Positions 50,054 through 59,879 are shown, counted from the first letter of the stretch. The stretch: 64,000 bases of DNA from Cladocopium goreaui (GCA_947184155.2 CAMXCT020001376.1:27501-91500); one strand, 5' to 3'. The notes: generated by a model from the sequence alone, not told the origin. Numbers and translations are program-made.

Positions 50054-52546
50054 GCTGTGATTGATTTTGGGAAGAACGAGATGTCACTTTTTCCAGAACG
50101 TTTGACTGTTCCTCTGTTATCGAATGAAGCCGGGCAGTATGTCATTGATGTTTTGGGTGGCATTTCCAACCCTGCTCCTGATGCGACTGAAGATTTCTCT
50201 GAAGTCATGCTGCATGAGAAGGTTTCCGTGCCCAAGCAAGAGACATGTCCTGCCAGTCCCACACAGTCATCCGCAGCCATGGATGTGCACTCCGCTGACC
50301 CAGGAGTTTCAGCTGACTTGCAAGTTTGGTCTAGGGCTGATTCATACCTCAGTCACACACTCACCACTGGTAGTCAAGGTCCCAACTGGCAATCTATAAG
50401 ACGACGTAGAGTCATGAATGCTGACAACAATGAAGTTCTGTTTGATGAATGGATTCAACCTCACCACAAGAAATCAAGATATCGTCATCCAATACCTCAA
50501 GAAGTTTTTCATGTGGTCACTGAGTTTCATTTCATCCCGCAGGAGACAGTAGCGACAATTGAGAGTCTGCCTGCCCATTGCCAGCGTCAGTTAGATGCCC
50601 AAATCCGAAGTTCACCAACTGAGGTCAGATCCAGTGTTGATGATAAACCTTTCTTAGTTGCCGAAGTTTTCAGCCCACCGCGTTTTGCCCCGTTGGTTGA
50701 AGGAGTGGGCGGTTCTTGCCGTTCATATGATCTGACCACAGGCTTTGATTTTACCAAAGCAGAGGTGAGAGAACAAGTGGCTGATGAGCTCAAGCGTGCA
50801 CCACCAGATCTGCTTGTGCTCAGCCCACCGTGCACTGACGAAGGTGGATGGTTCAACCTTAATGCCTGCACTATGGATCCCAATGAGTATCTCCGTAGAG
50901 TTCGGCGTAGCCGTTTGTTCATCAGGTTCTGTTGCAAATTGTTTGAACAACAGGTGCAAGCTGGAGGTAGGGCCATTTTTGAGCATCCGAAGGGTTCCAA
51001 GCTGTGGACCTACCCTGAGGTCCGTGCACTCGTGAATGAACATCATGTGTTGTCATGTCACATGTGTCGTTTTGGGTTACGCATCCCCGGTAGTGATAAG
51101 TTGATTCGTAAGGCCACTCCCTTACTTGTCACCCATGAGAACATGAGGGTTTTAGCCAAGGAGTGTCCAGGCTCCAAACAACCGAAACATGAGTGTCATC
51201 AGACCATTGCAGGGTCAGATCCAGCTGTGGGCCGAATCAGTACTTTTGCCGGGAAATACACACCCAATTTTGTGGAATCCGTGATGGACACGGTGCCTCG
51301 ATACATGGAACTGAAGCAGCAGTGTCTTGCCGTGTGTTCTCCGTGGTCCAGCAAGCAGCAGGACGAAGTTCTTGCAGCCAAGCCCGATCTGTCAGCCGAC
51401 AAGAGTGATGAGGATTTGATGAAGGTGATTGACAAGGTCCATAGGAACTTAGGTCATCCTCCCACGCATGATCTTGTTAGGATTTTCAAGCATGCCAAGG
51501 CCTCAGATCGCGCGATCCAACTGGCTCAGAAGCACAAGTGCAATTTTTGCCAAGCTCAGATCAAGCCACACGTGCCGCTGCCTGCCAAGAGTTCCAGACC
51601 ACAGGAATTCAATCAAGTGGTTGGCATTGATGTAAAAAACTTGAATGGTTGGTCCCCCAACATGAAGGTTAAGGCCCTCAACATCGTTGATCAACCTAGC
51701 TGTTATCAACTCATGATCCCCTTCTATGAGCGGGAAACCTCCGATGTTTTGCGCAGAGAGTTTGCCAATCACTGGGTCCGAATTTTTGGTTCTCCAAAGG
51801 AGGTCATTGTGGATCAGGCACAGACCAATTTGGGCGAACCTTTCCAGAGCTACCTGGAGTCGTTGGGGACTCATGTACATCAAATTGCTGGCGAAGCACA
51901 TTGGCAGTTGGGGCGTACAGAATCTCATGGTGGTTGGTTTTCCAGGGTTTTGGATCGTACCATGTCAGAGTTCATGCCACACAACAAGGAACAATGGGAA
52001 GATTGTGTAACCCATAGCCATGTGAAGAACACCATGATCCAATCCTACGGATATACACCACATCAGCATGTGTTTGGGAAAAATTCTGACATACCTTCCG
52101 ATCTCATGAACGAGCCACTTCATGTCATACCAGCCACACTTGGTTTGTCCGATGAAGCTGTAGCCCGATCACAGGCCATACGTGCTGCAGCCCGTCAAGC
52201 TGTTTTGCAGACTCAAGATGACCAAGCGCTTAGGCGTGCTTTTTCAGCCAGACCACGCCTGCAACAGCAATTTGTGCCTGGTGACTTGATTGCGTACTGG
52301 AGAGCCCAAAAGTATCAGCAAGGTAAGGTTCAGCTAGGAGGTCAATGGTATGGTACAGCAGTTGTCATTGGTAGCATTGGCAAGAACTATATAGTAGCCC
52401 ATCGCCGACAGATCTTCCGTGTAGCACCCGAGCAAATGAGACCAGCAACCACTGAAGAAAAGACTATGGTTACTACACCACAAACTGAGTTGTTGGGGGT
52501 AAAAGATATGTTGGAAGGGGTACTTTTAAGAGTAGCCAATACATAG
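50054..52546 (+). CDS. copia Pol part 1: methyltransferase-like domain and integrase
   Basis: It is in the same frame as gag-protease, directly after the TAA. Numbering is from 50057. Residues 200-320 resemble a cytosine-C5 methyltransferase-type Rossmann domain: LVAEVFSPPRFAPL, DLTTGFDF, PDLLVLSPPCT (Cys 259) and FEHPKGSKLW. Residues 462-498 form the integrase HHCC zinc finger (VHRNLGH then CNFC). The integrase core has D525 (VVGIDVKN), D586 (VIVDQAQTN) and E622 (LGRTESHGG), a perfect D,D35E spacing. The C-terminal part includes a GDLIAYWRAQKYQ motif like that after copia integrases. The frame ends at TAG 52544-52546. The RT lies in another frame. Confidence 0.88.
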   Translation, partial: AVIDFGKNEMSLFPERLTVPLLSNEAGQYVIDVLGGISNPAPDATEDFSEVMLHEKVSVPKQETCPASPTQSSAAMDVHSADPGVSADLQVWSRADSYLSHTLTTGSQGPNWQSIRRRRVMNADNNEVLFDEWIQPHHKKSRYRHPIPQEVFHVVTEFHFIPQETVATIESLPAHCQRQLDAQIRSSPTEVRSSVDDKPFLVAEVFSPPRFAPLVEGVGGSCRSYDLTTGFDFTKAEVREQVADELKRAPPDLLVLSPPCTDEGGWFNLNACTMDPNEYLRRVRRSRLFIRFCCKLFEQQVQAGGRAIFEHPKGSKLWTYPEVRALVNEHHVLSCHMCRFGLRIPGSDKLIRKATPLLVTHENMRVLAKECPGSKQPKHECHQTIAGSDPAVGRISTFAGKYTPNFVESVMDTVPRYMELKQQCLAVCSPWSSKQQDEVLAAKPDLSADKSDEDLMKVIDKVHRNLGHPPTHDLVRIFKHAKASDRAIQLAQKHKCNFCQAQIKPHVPLPAKSSRPQEFNQVVGIDVKNLNGWSPNMKVKALNIVDQPSCYQLMIPFYERETSDVLRREFANHWVRIFGSPKEVIVDQAQTNLGEPFQSYLESLGTHVHQIAGEAHWQLGRTESHGGWFSRVLDRTMSEFMPHNKEQWEDCVTHSHVKNTMIQSYGYTPHQHVFGKNSDIPSDLMNEPLHVIPATLGLSDEAVARSQAIRAAARQAVLQTQDDQALRRAFSARPRLQQQFVPGDLIAYWRAQKYQQGKVQLGGQWYGTAVVIGSIGKNYIVAHRRQIFRVAPEQMRPATTEEKTMVTTPQTELLGVKDMLEGVLLRVANT

Positions 52547-54945
52547 ACCTAGTTCCAGGGTTGTATCCACCAATGGCATCCGGTCCCGCAGATCAGAGTC
52601 AGCCCACTGAAAGCCCAGAGGTTGCGTCAGAACCTTCCATACCGGCCAATGGTGATGCTGATGCGTCCATGGAACCAGTTTCAGGGTCCACTGTGAATCC
52701 CAAAGCTAGGTCTCTAAGCTCCGAGGAGCATGATGAACCAGACCAGTTCCCGGTGAATCCACCACCTGATGACGTCACTGTTGAAGATCCCAACATGACT
52801 GGTTCTTCAGATTCGGCATCTAGCTATGGCCCTTTGCGACGTGTTCCATCAAAAAATGGACCTGCTGCTTTGTACAGGCCGCCAAGTATGAGGGAACAGG
52901 ACTTCTTGGACATGATGAAGGAAGTTGTTCCTAAGTTGATTGAACATGCCACGAATCCAGCAAATGCATCAGCCTCACCTGCTCAGAGTTCCTCACCTAG
53001 GGTAGGAGACCAGCACAAGCGTGTCCTTGAAGATTCCGATGCTGTTGAACCACCCAGCAACAAGCCCCGCATCGATGCCGTGTGCGAGGTGTTGTCTGTT
53101 GAAGACGTGACTGAGTTGTGCAGGCAGCTGGAAGATCCCAAGGTCACCACTGAGTGTTTGTTAGCCAACTATCTCCAAAAGAAAACCAGTAAAGAACTGC
53201 ACCACAGTCATAACCATCCTGATTTGCAAAGCCTGATCGATGAATCCAAAAGAGCTGAATGGAACACCATTGTCGAAAAACATGCCGTCAAAGTCCACTA
53301 TGGCAAACGTGCCGCCCAACTCTTGACACGCTATCCAGACCGTTTCATCGGCAGTAGGTTTGTGATCACTCGAAAGCCTATGGAAGAAAATCAGCCTATT
53401 GTAGAAGATGATTCCAGTACGTATCGAGTCAAGAGCCGATGGTGTCTTCAGGGTCACCTGGACCCGGATCTCGACAAGAAGGTTCAAGATGGTTTGCTGC
53501 AGTCGCCAACTTTGAGTCAAACAGGTCGCATGTTGTTGATGCAACTCATAGCCACCCACAAATGGGATTTGCAGTTAGGGGATATCAAAGGTGCATTTCT
53601 GGAAGCTGGCGAGCTGCCAGCAAAGTTTAGACCTCTGTTTGCAAGACAGCCTCCAGGAGGCATTCCGGGCGTGCCACCTGACGCCATTTTGGAAGTCGTG
53701 GGAAACGTCTATGGACAAAACGGTGCTCCTTTGGCGTGGCATCGTACTTTTGATTCCGAAGCTGTGACCGTTGGTTGGGAGCGATCCAAGTTTGACCCTT
53801 GTCTTTACTTTCTCAGGGAGCAAAACAAGTTGGTTGGTGTTATGGGGGTACATGTGGATGATACTGCACTTGGAGGCCAAGGAGAGCGTTTCCAACAAGC
53901 CGTGGCAGCTCTACGGGCTAGATTCCCATATAGGAAGTGGCGAGTCAATGAGGGAGAATTTTGTGGTGCTTATTATGTTCAACATAAGAAAACCAAAGTG
54001 ATTGAGATGTCTCAGAAGCTGTTTGCTGAAAGACTTAAGCCAGCCACAATTCCCAAGAGTGCCTCGCCTGACGACCTGTTGACAGAGTCTCAAATCCGTG
54101 TTTTGCGAGCCATCAACGGCTCTCTCAACTGGCTAGCCAGTCAGTCGCGACCAGACTTGGCAGTACAGACCAGCCTCAGCCAGCAAGCTTTTCCTGCACC
54201 TAGGATTAGGCATTTGCGCGATGCAAACAACGCAATTCGTCGAGCCAAGATGCATAAAGAGCTTTCCATTCGGTTTGAATCCATTTCCCCTGAAAATCTT
54301 TGTGTGTGTTGCCATTCAGATGCTGCTTTTGCCAATAGAGGTTCCCATACTCAAGCCGGTTACATATTGGCTTTTGTAGATAAGCGTATGCACAACGGAG
54401 AGATTTCACCATGGACACCAGCCATTTGGAAGAGCTACAAGTTGCCTAGGGCTGTCAGCTCAACACTAAGCGGGGAAGCTCAAGCACTTGCAACTGCATC
54501 TGGATCGGTTGAATGGTTAAATCTACTTTTAAGTGAAGCTCTTGACGGAAGCGTCATCCCCAGCATGTGCCGATCCTTGTTGGCCAAGAGACCAGCCATT
54601 TTAGCCACCGACTGTAAGTCTTTGTATGATCATTTAATATCCCCTTCATCGCCCACTGCAGTGGATGACCGTAGGACCAGTATCGATATTGTGATCATCA
54701 GAGAGTCCATCAAGCTGTTGTCTGCACAAATTCGTTGGCTTCCAACAAATCGCATGATAGCTGATGGCCTTACCAAGGATAAGATGGAGCCTAGCGATCT
54801 GCTTCGCTCATGCGTTCGTGCTGCATCGTATCAGATTTCTCCCGAAGACCATGTCCTGGCGCAGCAAGCAGCTGAACGTGCCTTTCGAGCGCAAAACCGT
54901 GAGAAGAGTGCCCAGAAAGCAGTTGAGACGTCTGGGGGAAACTGA
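52530..54945 (+). CDS. copia Pol part 2: reverse transcriptase and RNase H
   Basis: The frame is open upstream of the first ATG (52573) through SSQYIDLVPGLYPP, so it was once continuous with integrase. Numbering from 52561. After a disordered Ser/Pro-rich linker the RT shows WCLQGHLDPDL, then GDIKGAFLEAGE (D341), then the GVHVDDTALGG active site (D433, D434). RNase H follows with CHSDAAFANRG (D587), TLSGEAQALA (E639), LATDCKSLYDH (D684) and NRMIADGLTK (D735). All catalytic acids are present. The C-terminal tail is basic. The stop is at 54943-54945. Confidence 0.92.
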
Positions 54946-55348
54946 CTTCTCAAAGGGGTAAGATGTATCACTCTGACTTCTTCCATAATGATTGCTAGGT
55001 ATAATCTGCAGATGTCTTGAGGGTCAGTCTTTAGAGTGCACAGCATCCTGCCGAGAGCCTTTCGATCAGTGGAACATGTCCAAATCTCGTTTCATGATAA
55101 TTAATAAGGTCACTTAAGCTAGTGACATAAATAAGTTTATTTCCGCTGAGGATGTGAGCAGTTGTGCATGTTTGGTGCTTGGGAGCCCCTTTTTCTCGTG
55201 TTTATCCATTGTAGGAGGTGCACCGAAGCTTGACCTAGCTTCTCACCACCCTTTTTGCTCATTTCCTTCGGGCCTTTTCGTCAATCCAGCCACCGGAGAA
55301 TCCGTGGATATCTGGTCCGCATCAGAGTTTGCGCCCAGCTCTGGAGCC
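54946..55348 (+). other. copia pol-to-accessory spacer with splice-like site
   Basis: It contains a pyrimidine-rich run TTTTTCTCGTGTTTATCCATTGTAG ending at about 55213, followed by G. This looks like a good dinoflagellate 3' splice site, usable for cis-splicing or for spliced-leader trans-splicing to make a separate mRNA for the ORF that follows. That use is inference. Confidence 0.45.
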
Positions 55349-55816
55349 ATGACAGATGGAGCTAAGCGTCGTGAAGATGCTTTGATGCCTCAAGATGCCA
55401 AGCGATTGATGAAGCCCAAGGCCATGGCTGCAAGCTCAGCAGCTCCATGCACAGCCTACTCAGGCACCATGGGCACTGTGCCCTTTGTGAACGCCGTGAG
55501 CCTTCCTGACATTGAGCCTGAGGTTGGTATCAAGCTGCCACCTTTTCCACCAGGTGTCACGGACGTAGCCACATGGGGAGAGACTTTGATTGAGTTTGGC
55601 CAGTACAAGAATGCAACGATGAGCTATTTTGATCTGGTCTTGTCGACAGATGATCGCGCAGTGAGCTACGTGAAGTGGTGCAAGTCTCGTGCCAGTTCCT
55701 CTTCCGGCCAGCTCAAGGACCTGTGTGATTTTCTGAGCCATCATTTTGCTGATGAGGGTGCGAATCAGGGTCCACTGATTCCCGGCACCACCATGACCCG
55801 TCGTTTGAAGAAGTGA
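55349..55816 (+). CDS. accessory ORF of the copia element, ExoX-C-like motif
   Basis: The frame is open from 55154 (220 codons), but I prefer ATG 55349 (MTDGAKRREDALMPQDAK), giving 155 residues, because the upstream part is Cys/Ser/Phe-rich and poor. After LPPFPPGVTDVATWGETL comes EFGQYKNATMSYFDLVL, then AVSYVKWCKSR. The spacing of FG.YK...(S/T)Y..V to YVKW matches the small C-terminal domain of exodeoxyribonuclease X-like proteins (GKYKGKT..EV......YV.W). I recall similar short ORFs in dinoflagellate transcripts. It ends KK and TGA, about 140 bp before the 3' LTR. A nucleic-acid role for the element is inference. It could also be a captured host domain. Confidence 0.6.
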   Translation: MTDGAKRREDALMPQDAKRLMKPKAMAASSAAPCTAYSGTMGTVPFVNAVSLPDIEPEVGIKLPPFPPGVTDVATWGETLIEFGQYKNATMSYFDLVLSTDDRAVSYVKWCKSRASSSSGQLKDLCDFLSHHFADEGANQGPLIPGTTMTRRLKK

Positions 55817-55916
55817 TCTCCAGAGATCGTTTTTGCATGACTTTGTGAGAGCAGTTTTGTATCAAGCTGTGTGAGATCTGCGGGGTGACGCAGATTTGAA
55901 TTTCCATACACAACAC

Positions 55917-55959
55917 TGGAGAAAACAGAAGATGATTTATATAAAAGAGTTATTACCAG
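55917..55959 (+). promoter_or_regulatory. purine-rich tract before the 3' LTR
   Basis: GGAGAAAACAGAAGATGA (55917-55934) and AAAAGAG (55943-55949) precede the LTR. Either may be the polypurine primer for plus-strand synthesis. Neither directly abuts the LTR, because TTATTACCAG lies between. Confidence 0.45.
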
Positions 55960-56108
55960 TGTTGAATTCAGCTTGTGTGAGCACCTCTCACCTATGCCAG
56001 TTGTCGCATGACCGCAGGGACTCTATCTCCGCTCGAGATCAAAAGAAGCCCGATCGCTTGGTGCATAGGAATGCACAGGTGTTGGTAGGTCAGCCACCAG
56101 TTTTAACA
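55960..56108 (+). repeat. 3' LTR of the copia element
   Basis: It matches the 5' LTR over all 149 bases by eye, beginning TGTTGAATTCAGC and ending GTTTTAACA. Confidence 0.93.
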
Positions 56109-56131
56109 TATAGATAGATAGATAGATAGAT
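56109..56131. repeat. TAGA microsatellite at the insertion site
   Basis: TATAGATAGATAGATAGATA directly abuts the LTR. Confidence 0.9.
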
Positions 56132-56667
56132 ATAAAACTTGTAAATACAATGGGATTTAATGGAGATAGATACATTATATGTTGATCGGGATAAATTATA
56201 GTGACATCACGTCGTGACGTCATTGGAACGATGAATGCATGAGGGGCCTTATTTCAGCAATTTTCAGGTTAGTGAATTACCATGTTACTATAATTCAGCA
56301 AGATATATGATGGATATGAAATGGATAGGATGGCCAATAGGAAGATCATGAGAAAACAATGAATGCAACAGGATCTTGTGTGGGATACACAACCATCTTT
56401 GACCAGAAAAGCATAGAAAAGCAAGGTGCCATGTTCAAGTTCCATGGGTTATTTTTCCCATAAAGCGAGATGATCATCCCCCCTTTAATAGAGGTAAATA
56501 TACCCATATAAGAAATCCCTAACGATGGTGAGATGACCATAGCCAGTATACCATGTTTTGACCCTGGCCATGGCACTTACGAACATGTTTACCTTGAATG
56601 GTGAAGTACCCCCAGAACTTGGGGGCGCAGTTCTACTAAGAAGTTGTGATCTAATCATAGTAAAATA
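56132..56667. other. intron-like DNA, no gene seen
   Basis: It contains a CGTCGTGACGTCA palindromic word at about 56209-56222 (an imperfect GACGTCAC family seen also near 14930 and 29385). No supported exon. Confidence 0.4.
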
Positions 56668-56785
56668 GAGTTATGGCCTGAAATACCAGTTATAAGAACT
56701 AACATAGCCCCATTTATAGAATGTTTCTCACCCCATAGAAATAACCAGTTATATATAACTAGTAGCCATGGCCATAACTGTATAG
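56668..56785. mobile_element. palindromic element family C, uninterrupted copy
   Basis: The left end GTTATGGCCTGAAATACC and right end TAGCCATGGCCATAACTG pair as inverted repeats. Internally it carries ACCAGTTATAAGAACTAAC and CCCATAGAAATAACCAG. It serves as the reference for the split copy at 22037-22261. Confidence 0.7.
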
Positions 56786-56829
56786 GGGGCCCATATCCCC
56801 ACTTATTCTAACAAGGGATCCCAAAACAG

Positions 56830-56906
56830 GCAACGAGATCTCTGTGCTTTGGCCAAACTCTGCGAGGAGAAAGCGGTCGGAAACTCAGACACAGCCATTT
56901 CCACAG
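56830..56906 (+). CDS. candidate exon, unknown protein
   Basis: After the acceptor CCCAAAACAG the frame reads QRDLCALAKLCEEKAVG, then NSDTAIST, and stays open through GMYGMGSIFGRKLRETN as far as 57019. The right border is unclear; a GA donor is possible after CACAGG. GC-rich and natural. A second frame (RDVWDGKYIRPEIERDK) is open downstream. No family is recognised. Confidence 0.4.
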
Positions 56907-56954
56907 GGATGTATGGGATGGGAAGTATATTCGGCCGGAAATTGAGAGAGACAA

Positions 56955-57090
56955 ACCCCATCAAGTATCAAACACCATCAATGAGAATCTCAACAATGAT
57001 AAAGTTGGAATATATCTATTAAACACCATTAATGAGAACATATATATATATTGGAATATATATTCTCAAACACCATCAATGAGAATATCA
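56955..57090. repeat. AACACCATCAATGAGAA short repeats
   Basis: The word AACACCATCAATGAGAA (or TTAATGAGAA) occurs near 56970, 57021 and 57070, separated by GGAATATAT-type spacers. Confidence 0.7.
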
Positions 57091-57862
57091 CGACAACATA
57101 CTGGCGCCCCATTGGGGATCCATCCGCCCCAGGACGATGAAATTCCTCACTGACTCGTATTGTGGCTCTGCCAAATATCATGGTTCCTGAAATTAGTTTC
57201 AACCAACCATTTAAATTGTGAATATTAGTTAATTTTGCCCAAGAAAAAAAACGATTTATTTAACAAAAATCGTGGTCTAATGGGATAGAATGTGTTTATA
57301 ATGTGGATATAATGAAATATAATCCCATCTCCCTTTCATATTAAACACCCGATTCTATGGTCCCGAATATGTGATTTCATCCCCTAATCTCGTTTATGGG
57401 GAGTGTTTGATAATAGCGAGAAAGGATTAACATGGTTTCCAAAAACTATTTTCAATACGGAAAGATTATTAATATCAGGTTACCATATCATAATCAGGAT
57501 ATGGGAACTAAGCGGCTTATGATATGGGAACTTGAAGGTGTTTTCAACCCCGGATTGACAAACCTTAGTTGATGAGTTAGGATGCATCTCTTAGAAGAAT
57601 CATCCCCACATTCGGGTTTGTCTGAAGATGTGGTTAAGCTATCTCTAAAGTCTAAGGTGTTTCAACCCCAAACAGCCCCACATGCAGTCTTAGAAGCTGT
57701 TTGGAGCAGTAGGGTTTGATCCCAAACACTTTAGAATCTATATGTGAACTCCCTTTTTTTAGTAGGGGTTGATACTGGTAAAGTAACATAGCTATGCCTA
57801 TATCAATGGGTGGTTTTACATAGCTATGTTAGTTTAAGAAAGGGCATAGCCATGGGTACCCA
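57091..57862. other. intron-like DNA, no gene seen
   Basis: AT-rich. A decayed family B relative lies at about 57775-57850 (ACTGGTAAAGTAACATAGC and ACATAGCTATGTTAGTTTA). Confidence 0.4.
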
Positions 57863-57863
57863 G

Positions 57864-57958
57864 AATCCAATGTCCTACTGAGGTACGACGCCTTTGGCGC
57901 TGTGGGAGGCGCTGAAAAAAAACTCACGCCTGCGGTATTATGGGAACATATGGGATAA
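57864..57958 (+). CDS. candidate terminal exon, unknown protein
   Basis: The acceptor TGGGTACCCAG opens a frame reading SNVLLRYDAFGAVGGAEK, then KLTPAVLWEHMG, and stops at TAA 57956-57958. It is Gly/Ala-containing, GC-rich against AT-rich flanks, and follows a decayed family B element. No family is recognised. Confidence 0.4.
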
Positions 57959-58639
57959 ATAAGGAATCATGTGTAGCATTATGGTACACTAATAGGGATA
58001 TATGTTCAGGATTGTAATCTATACCCGTTCACTTGACATTATTTCTCCATTATATGTTCAATACAATAAGGAACGCTATAGCATTTTAATGGACACATAA
58101 TGGAGATATGATGGGATAAAAAGCAAAGTATGGTACACTACGGGGGGGACATTGAGCAACAAGCACGTTGACATGGCTATAGGAAAAATGGAATAGAAGT
58201 AGAGTAGACTGGAGACACTGGGTAATCAAACATGGCTGGCTGGGAACATAAAGGAGGTATAGTGGAAATAACTAACAGAAATAGCGATTTAACCAGCAAC
58301 AATGCGGATTTTCGTTTTAGTAGGGAATATGATTACAATATAGTTGATACAATAATATGGTGCTATCACAACATATCCCGGATATGATTGTTCCTTATAT
58401 CATTTAACCAGCAACAAGGGAGATGATACTGGGCATATGATGTCACTGTGGGAATTGGGGTAGCTACCCCATAGACAGCAAGACAGTGTCTCCCGTCCTT
58501 GCAAGAAACGCCTATCTACTCATTGCATTCTATTCCTATTACATATATTATATAAAATAATATATATATATATGGCAGTCGATCTGAAGGTCCTTGCAAG
58601 GAGTTTTAACTGCGAAAGCCGTGTGTGTTATGTTGGAAA
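57959..58639. other. intron-like DNA, no gene seen
   Basis: No supported exon. A TATATATA run lies at 58557-58574. Confidence 0.4.
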
Positions 58640-59360
58640 CCCTCGCGAAAGTTTTTTTTCGAGTTCGCGAAGGATTTTTTTTTTACTCGCCAAAGTTTCG
58701 CGAAAGTTGGATATTATGAATCATTATCATTGTATACATTACAGCTTGTTAAGGGCTACCACCTCCTGCCGCCCGGGGTCCGGCAGGAGAATGGTACCGC
58801 ACCATAGGTAGCAACCAAGCTTCCGAAGGGGAGGCTGCGCCACGGCTTCGCCACTGTCAAACACCATGGTCTTGAAGCACCTTGCACCTGCGGCTGGTAC
58901 TGCCTAACCTTGCTTTCTGAAGTCTCAAGAAACCAGGCCCAAATGTAGCAGCCAAGCTTCCAAAAGTGAGGCTTTGCGAGAGCCAAACACCAAGGCCCCT
59001 GGTGTTTGCTTTTCCTCTGATGCGCCCCTGCTGATGGCTGGGGTCTGCGGATAGGGGTATTTTCGCGAAAGTTCTGCGAAAGAGTGGGCGAAAGTCAAAG
59101 TGCATTTTGAAGGGAGTGGCCCCAGTAAGCCTTGCAAAAAATTGCCTAATCAGCAACAACCTGTCCTGAGAAGGAGATTCCCAGATGCTAGCTGCATGTT
59201 TACAAGGCTATGAAGAAGTTATCCGCGATAATTTTGTATGATTTTGCAGGTGATGAATGAATCTTCATAAGAGGGGTTGTTGCTCAACATGGGTTCCGCG
59301 AAAGATAATCATGGAGTTCGCGAAAGGTTCGCGAAAGAATTTTTTATTCGCGAAGAATGG
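58640..59360. repeat. cluster of TTCGCGAAAG palindromic words
   Basis: CGCGAAAG or CGCGAAGG preceded by TT, CT or CC occurs near 58643, 58666, 58696, 59053, 59287, 59313, 59322 and 59348. TTCGCGAA is a perfect 8-bp palindrome. Between the groups lies a GC-rich block (58760-59020) with a diverged direct repeat (GTAGCAACCAAGCTTCC at 58808 and GTAGCAGCCAAGCTTCC at 58946). I see no convincing gene here; the minus-strand ORFs over it overlap in several frames. Confidence 0.65.
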
Positions 59361-59479
59361 CCGTTCCCGGATAAAGGAATTTTGATCAAACATCATATAT
59401 AATTTTATATTACTGTGTCCAACTATATATTATATATTATACAATTTTATATTTAATTATACGATGATCATCATTATTG

Positions 59480-59868
59480 TTATTACATGTCATTACTATT
59501 CTTGCTATTCTTGGAGGAGTTATTATCAGTATTGGACTTAAAGCTCGAACCGTCTCGAGGTTTGTTTGACACACTGGTGCTACTGGGGCTAGTTTGGACA
59601 AATTCTTTCAGGGAAGACCGAATCTCTTGGGAGAACTTCGACAGGTCAACGAATGCACTTGGGAAGCCACTCAATTTGTGCCACCAGGGCTGTCTAGCGC
59701 TGCAGCCACTGGAGGATGTGAGACGATTTGGTCCACCTTGCCTGCAACTCTTTTTTTCATGTCCCTTTTCTGTTTCTCGTTCAGAATGTGTATGAAGGGT
59801 ACTATAGCACAGCCCGACGGTATGTGCCATGGTATGCTGATTTTTATACCTGTATTGTGGCATGGCAC
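59480..59868 (-). CDS. candidate minus-strand exon(s) with one frame change
   Basis: On the minus strand, 59868-59671 reads HILNEKQKRDMKKRVAGK, then VDQIVSHPPVAAALDSPG, and stops. In another minus frame about 59675-59483 reads LSGFPSAFVDLSKFSQEI, then RSSLKEFVQTSPSSTSVS, then a Ser/Asn/Lys-rich tail ending SKNSNDM. The two join smoothly if one base is gained or lost near 59675. This is plausible as a Lys/Ser-rich C-terminus. The + strand is open as well, so the strand is uncertain. No family is recognised. Confidence 0.35.
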
Positions 59869-59879
59869 AAGATCGTGCC

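Larger units (their letters stand above)
48422..56108 (+). mobile_element. full-length Ty1/copia LTR retrotransposon
   Basis: A 7,687-bp element bounded by two 149-bp LTRs that look identical by eye and begin TG and end CA. The order is LTR, primer-binding site, gag, protease, methyltransferase-like domain, integrase, RT, RNase H, extra ORF, purine-rich tract, LTR. Integrase before RT places it in Ty1/copia (Pseudoviridae-type order). The flanks share only TATA (48418-48421 and 56109-56112), a possible 4-bp target-site duplication inside simple sequence. Identical LTRs imply recent insertion, yet the frame is interrupted at 50051 and near 52527. Confidence 0.95.

Noticed and set aside
48465-52010. 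Many minus-strand and alternative-frame ORFs over the copia element
   Set aside because: They are shadows of gag-pol, whose catalytic motifs fix the real frame.
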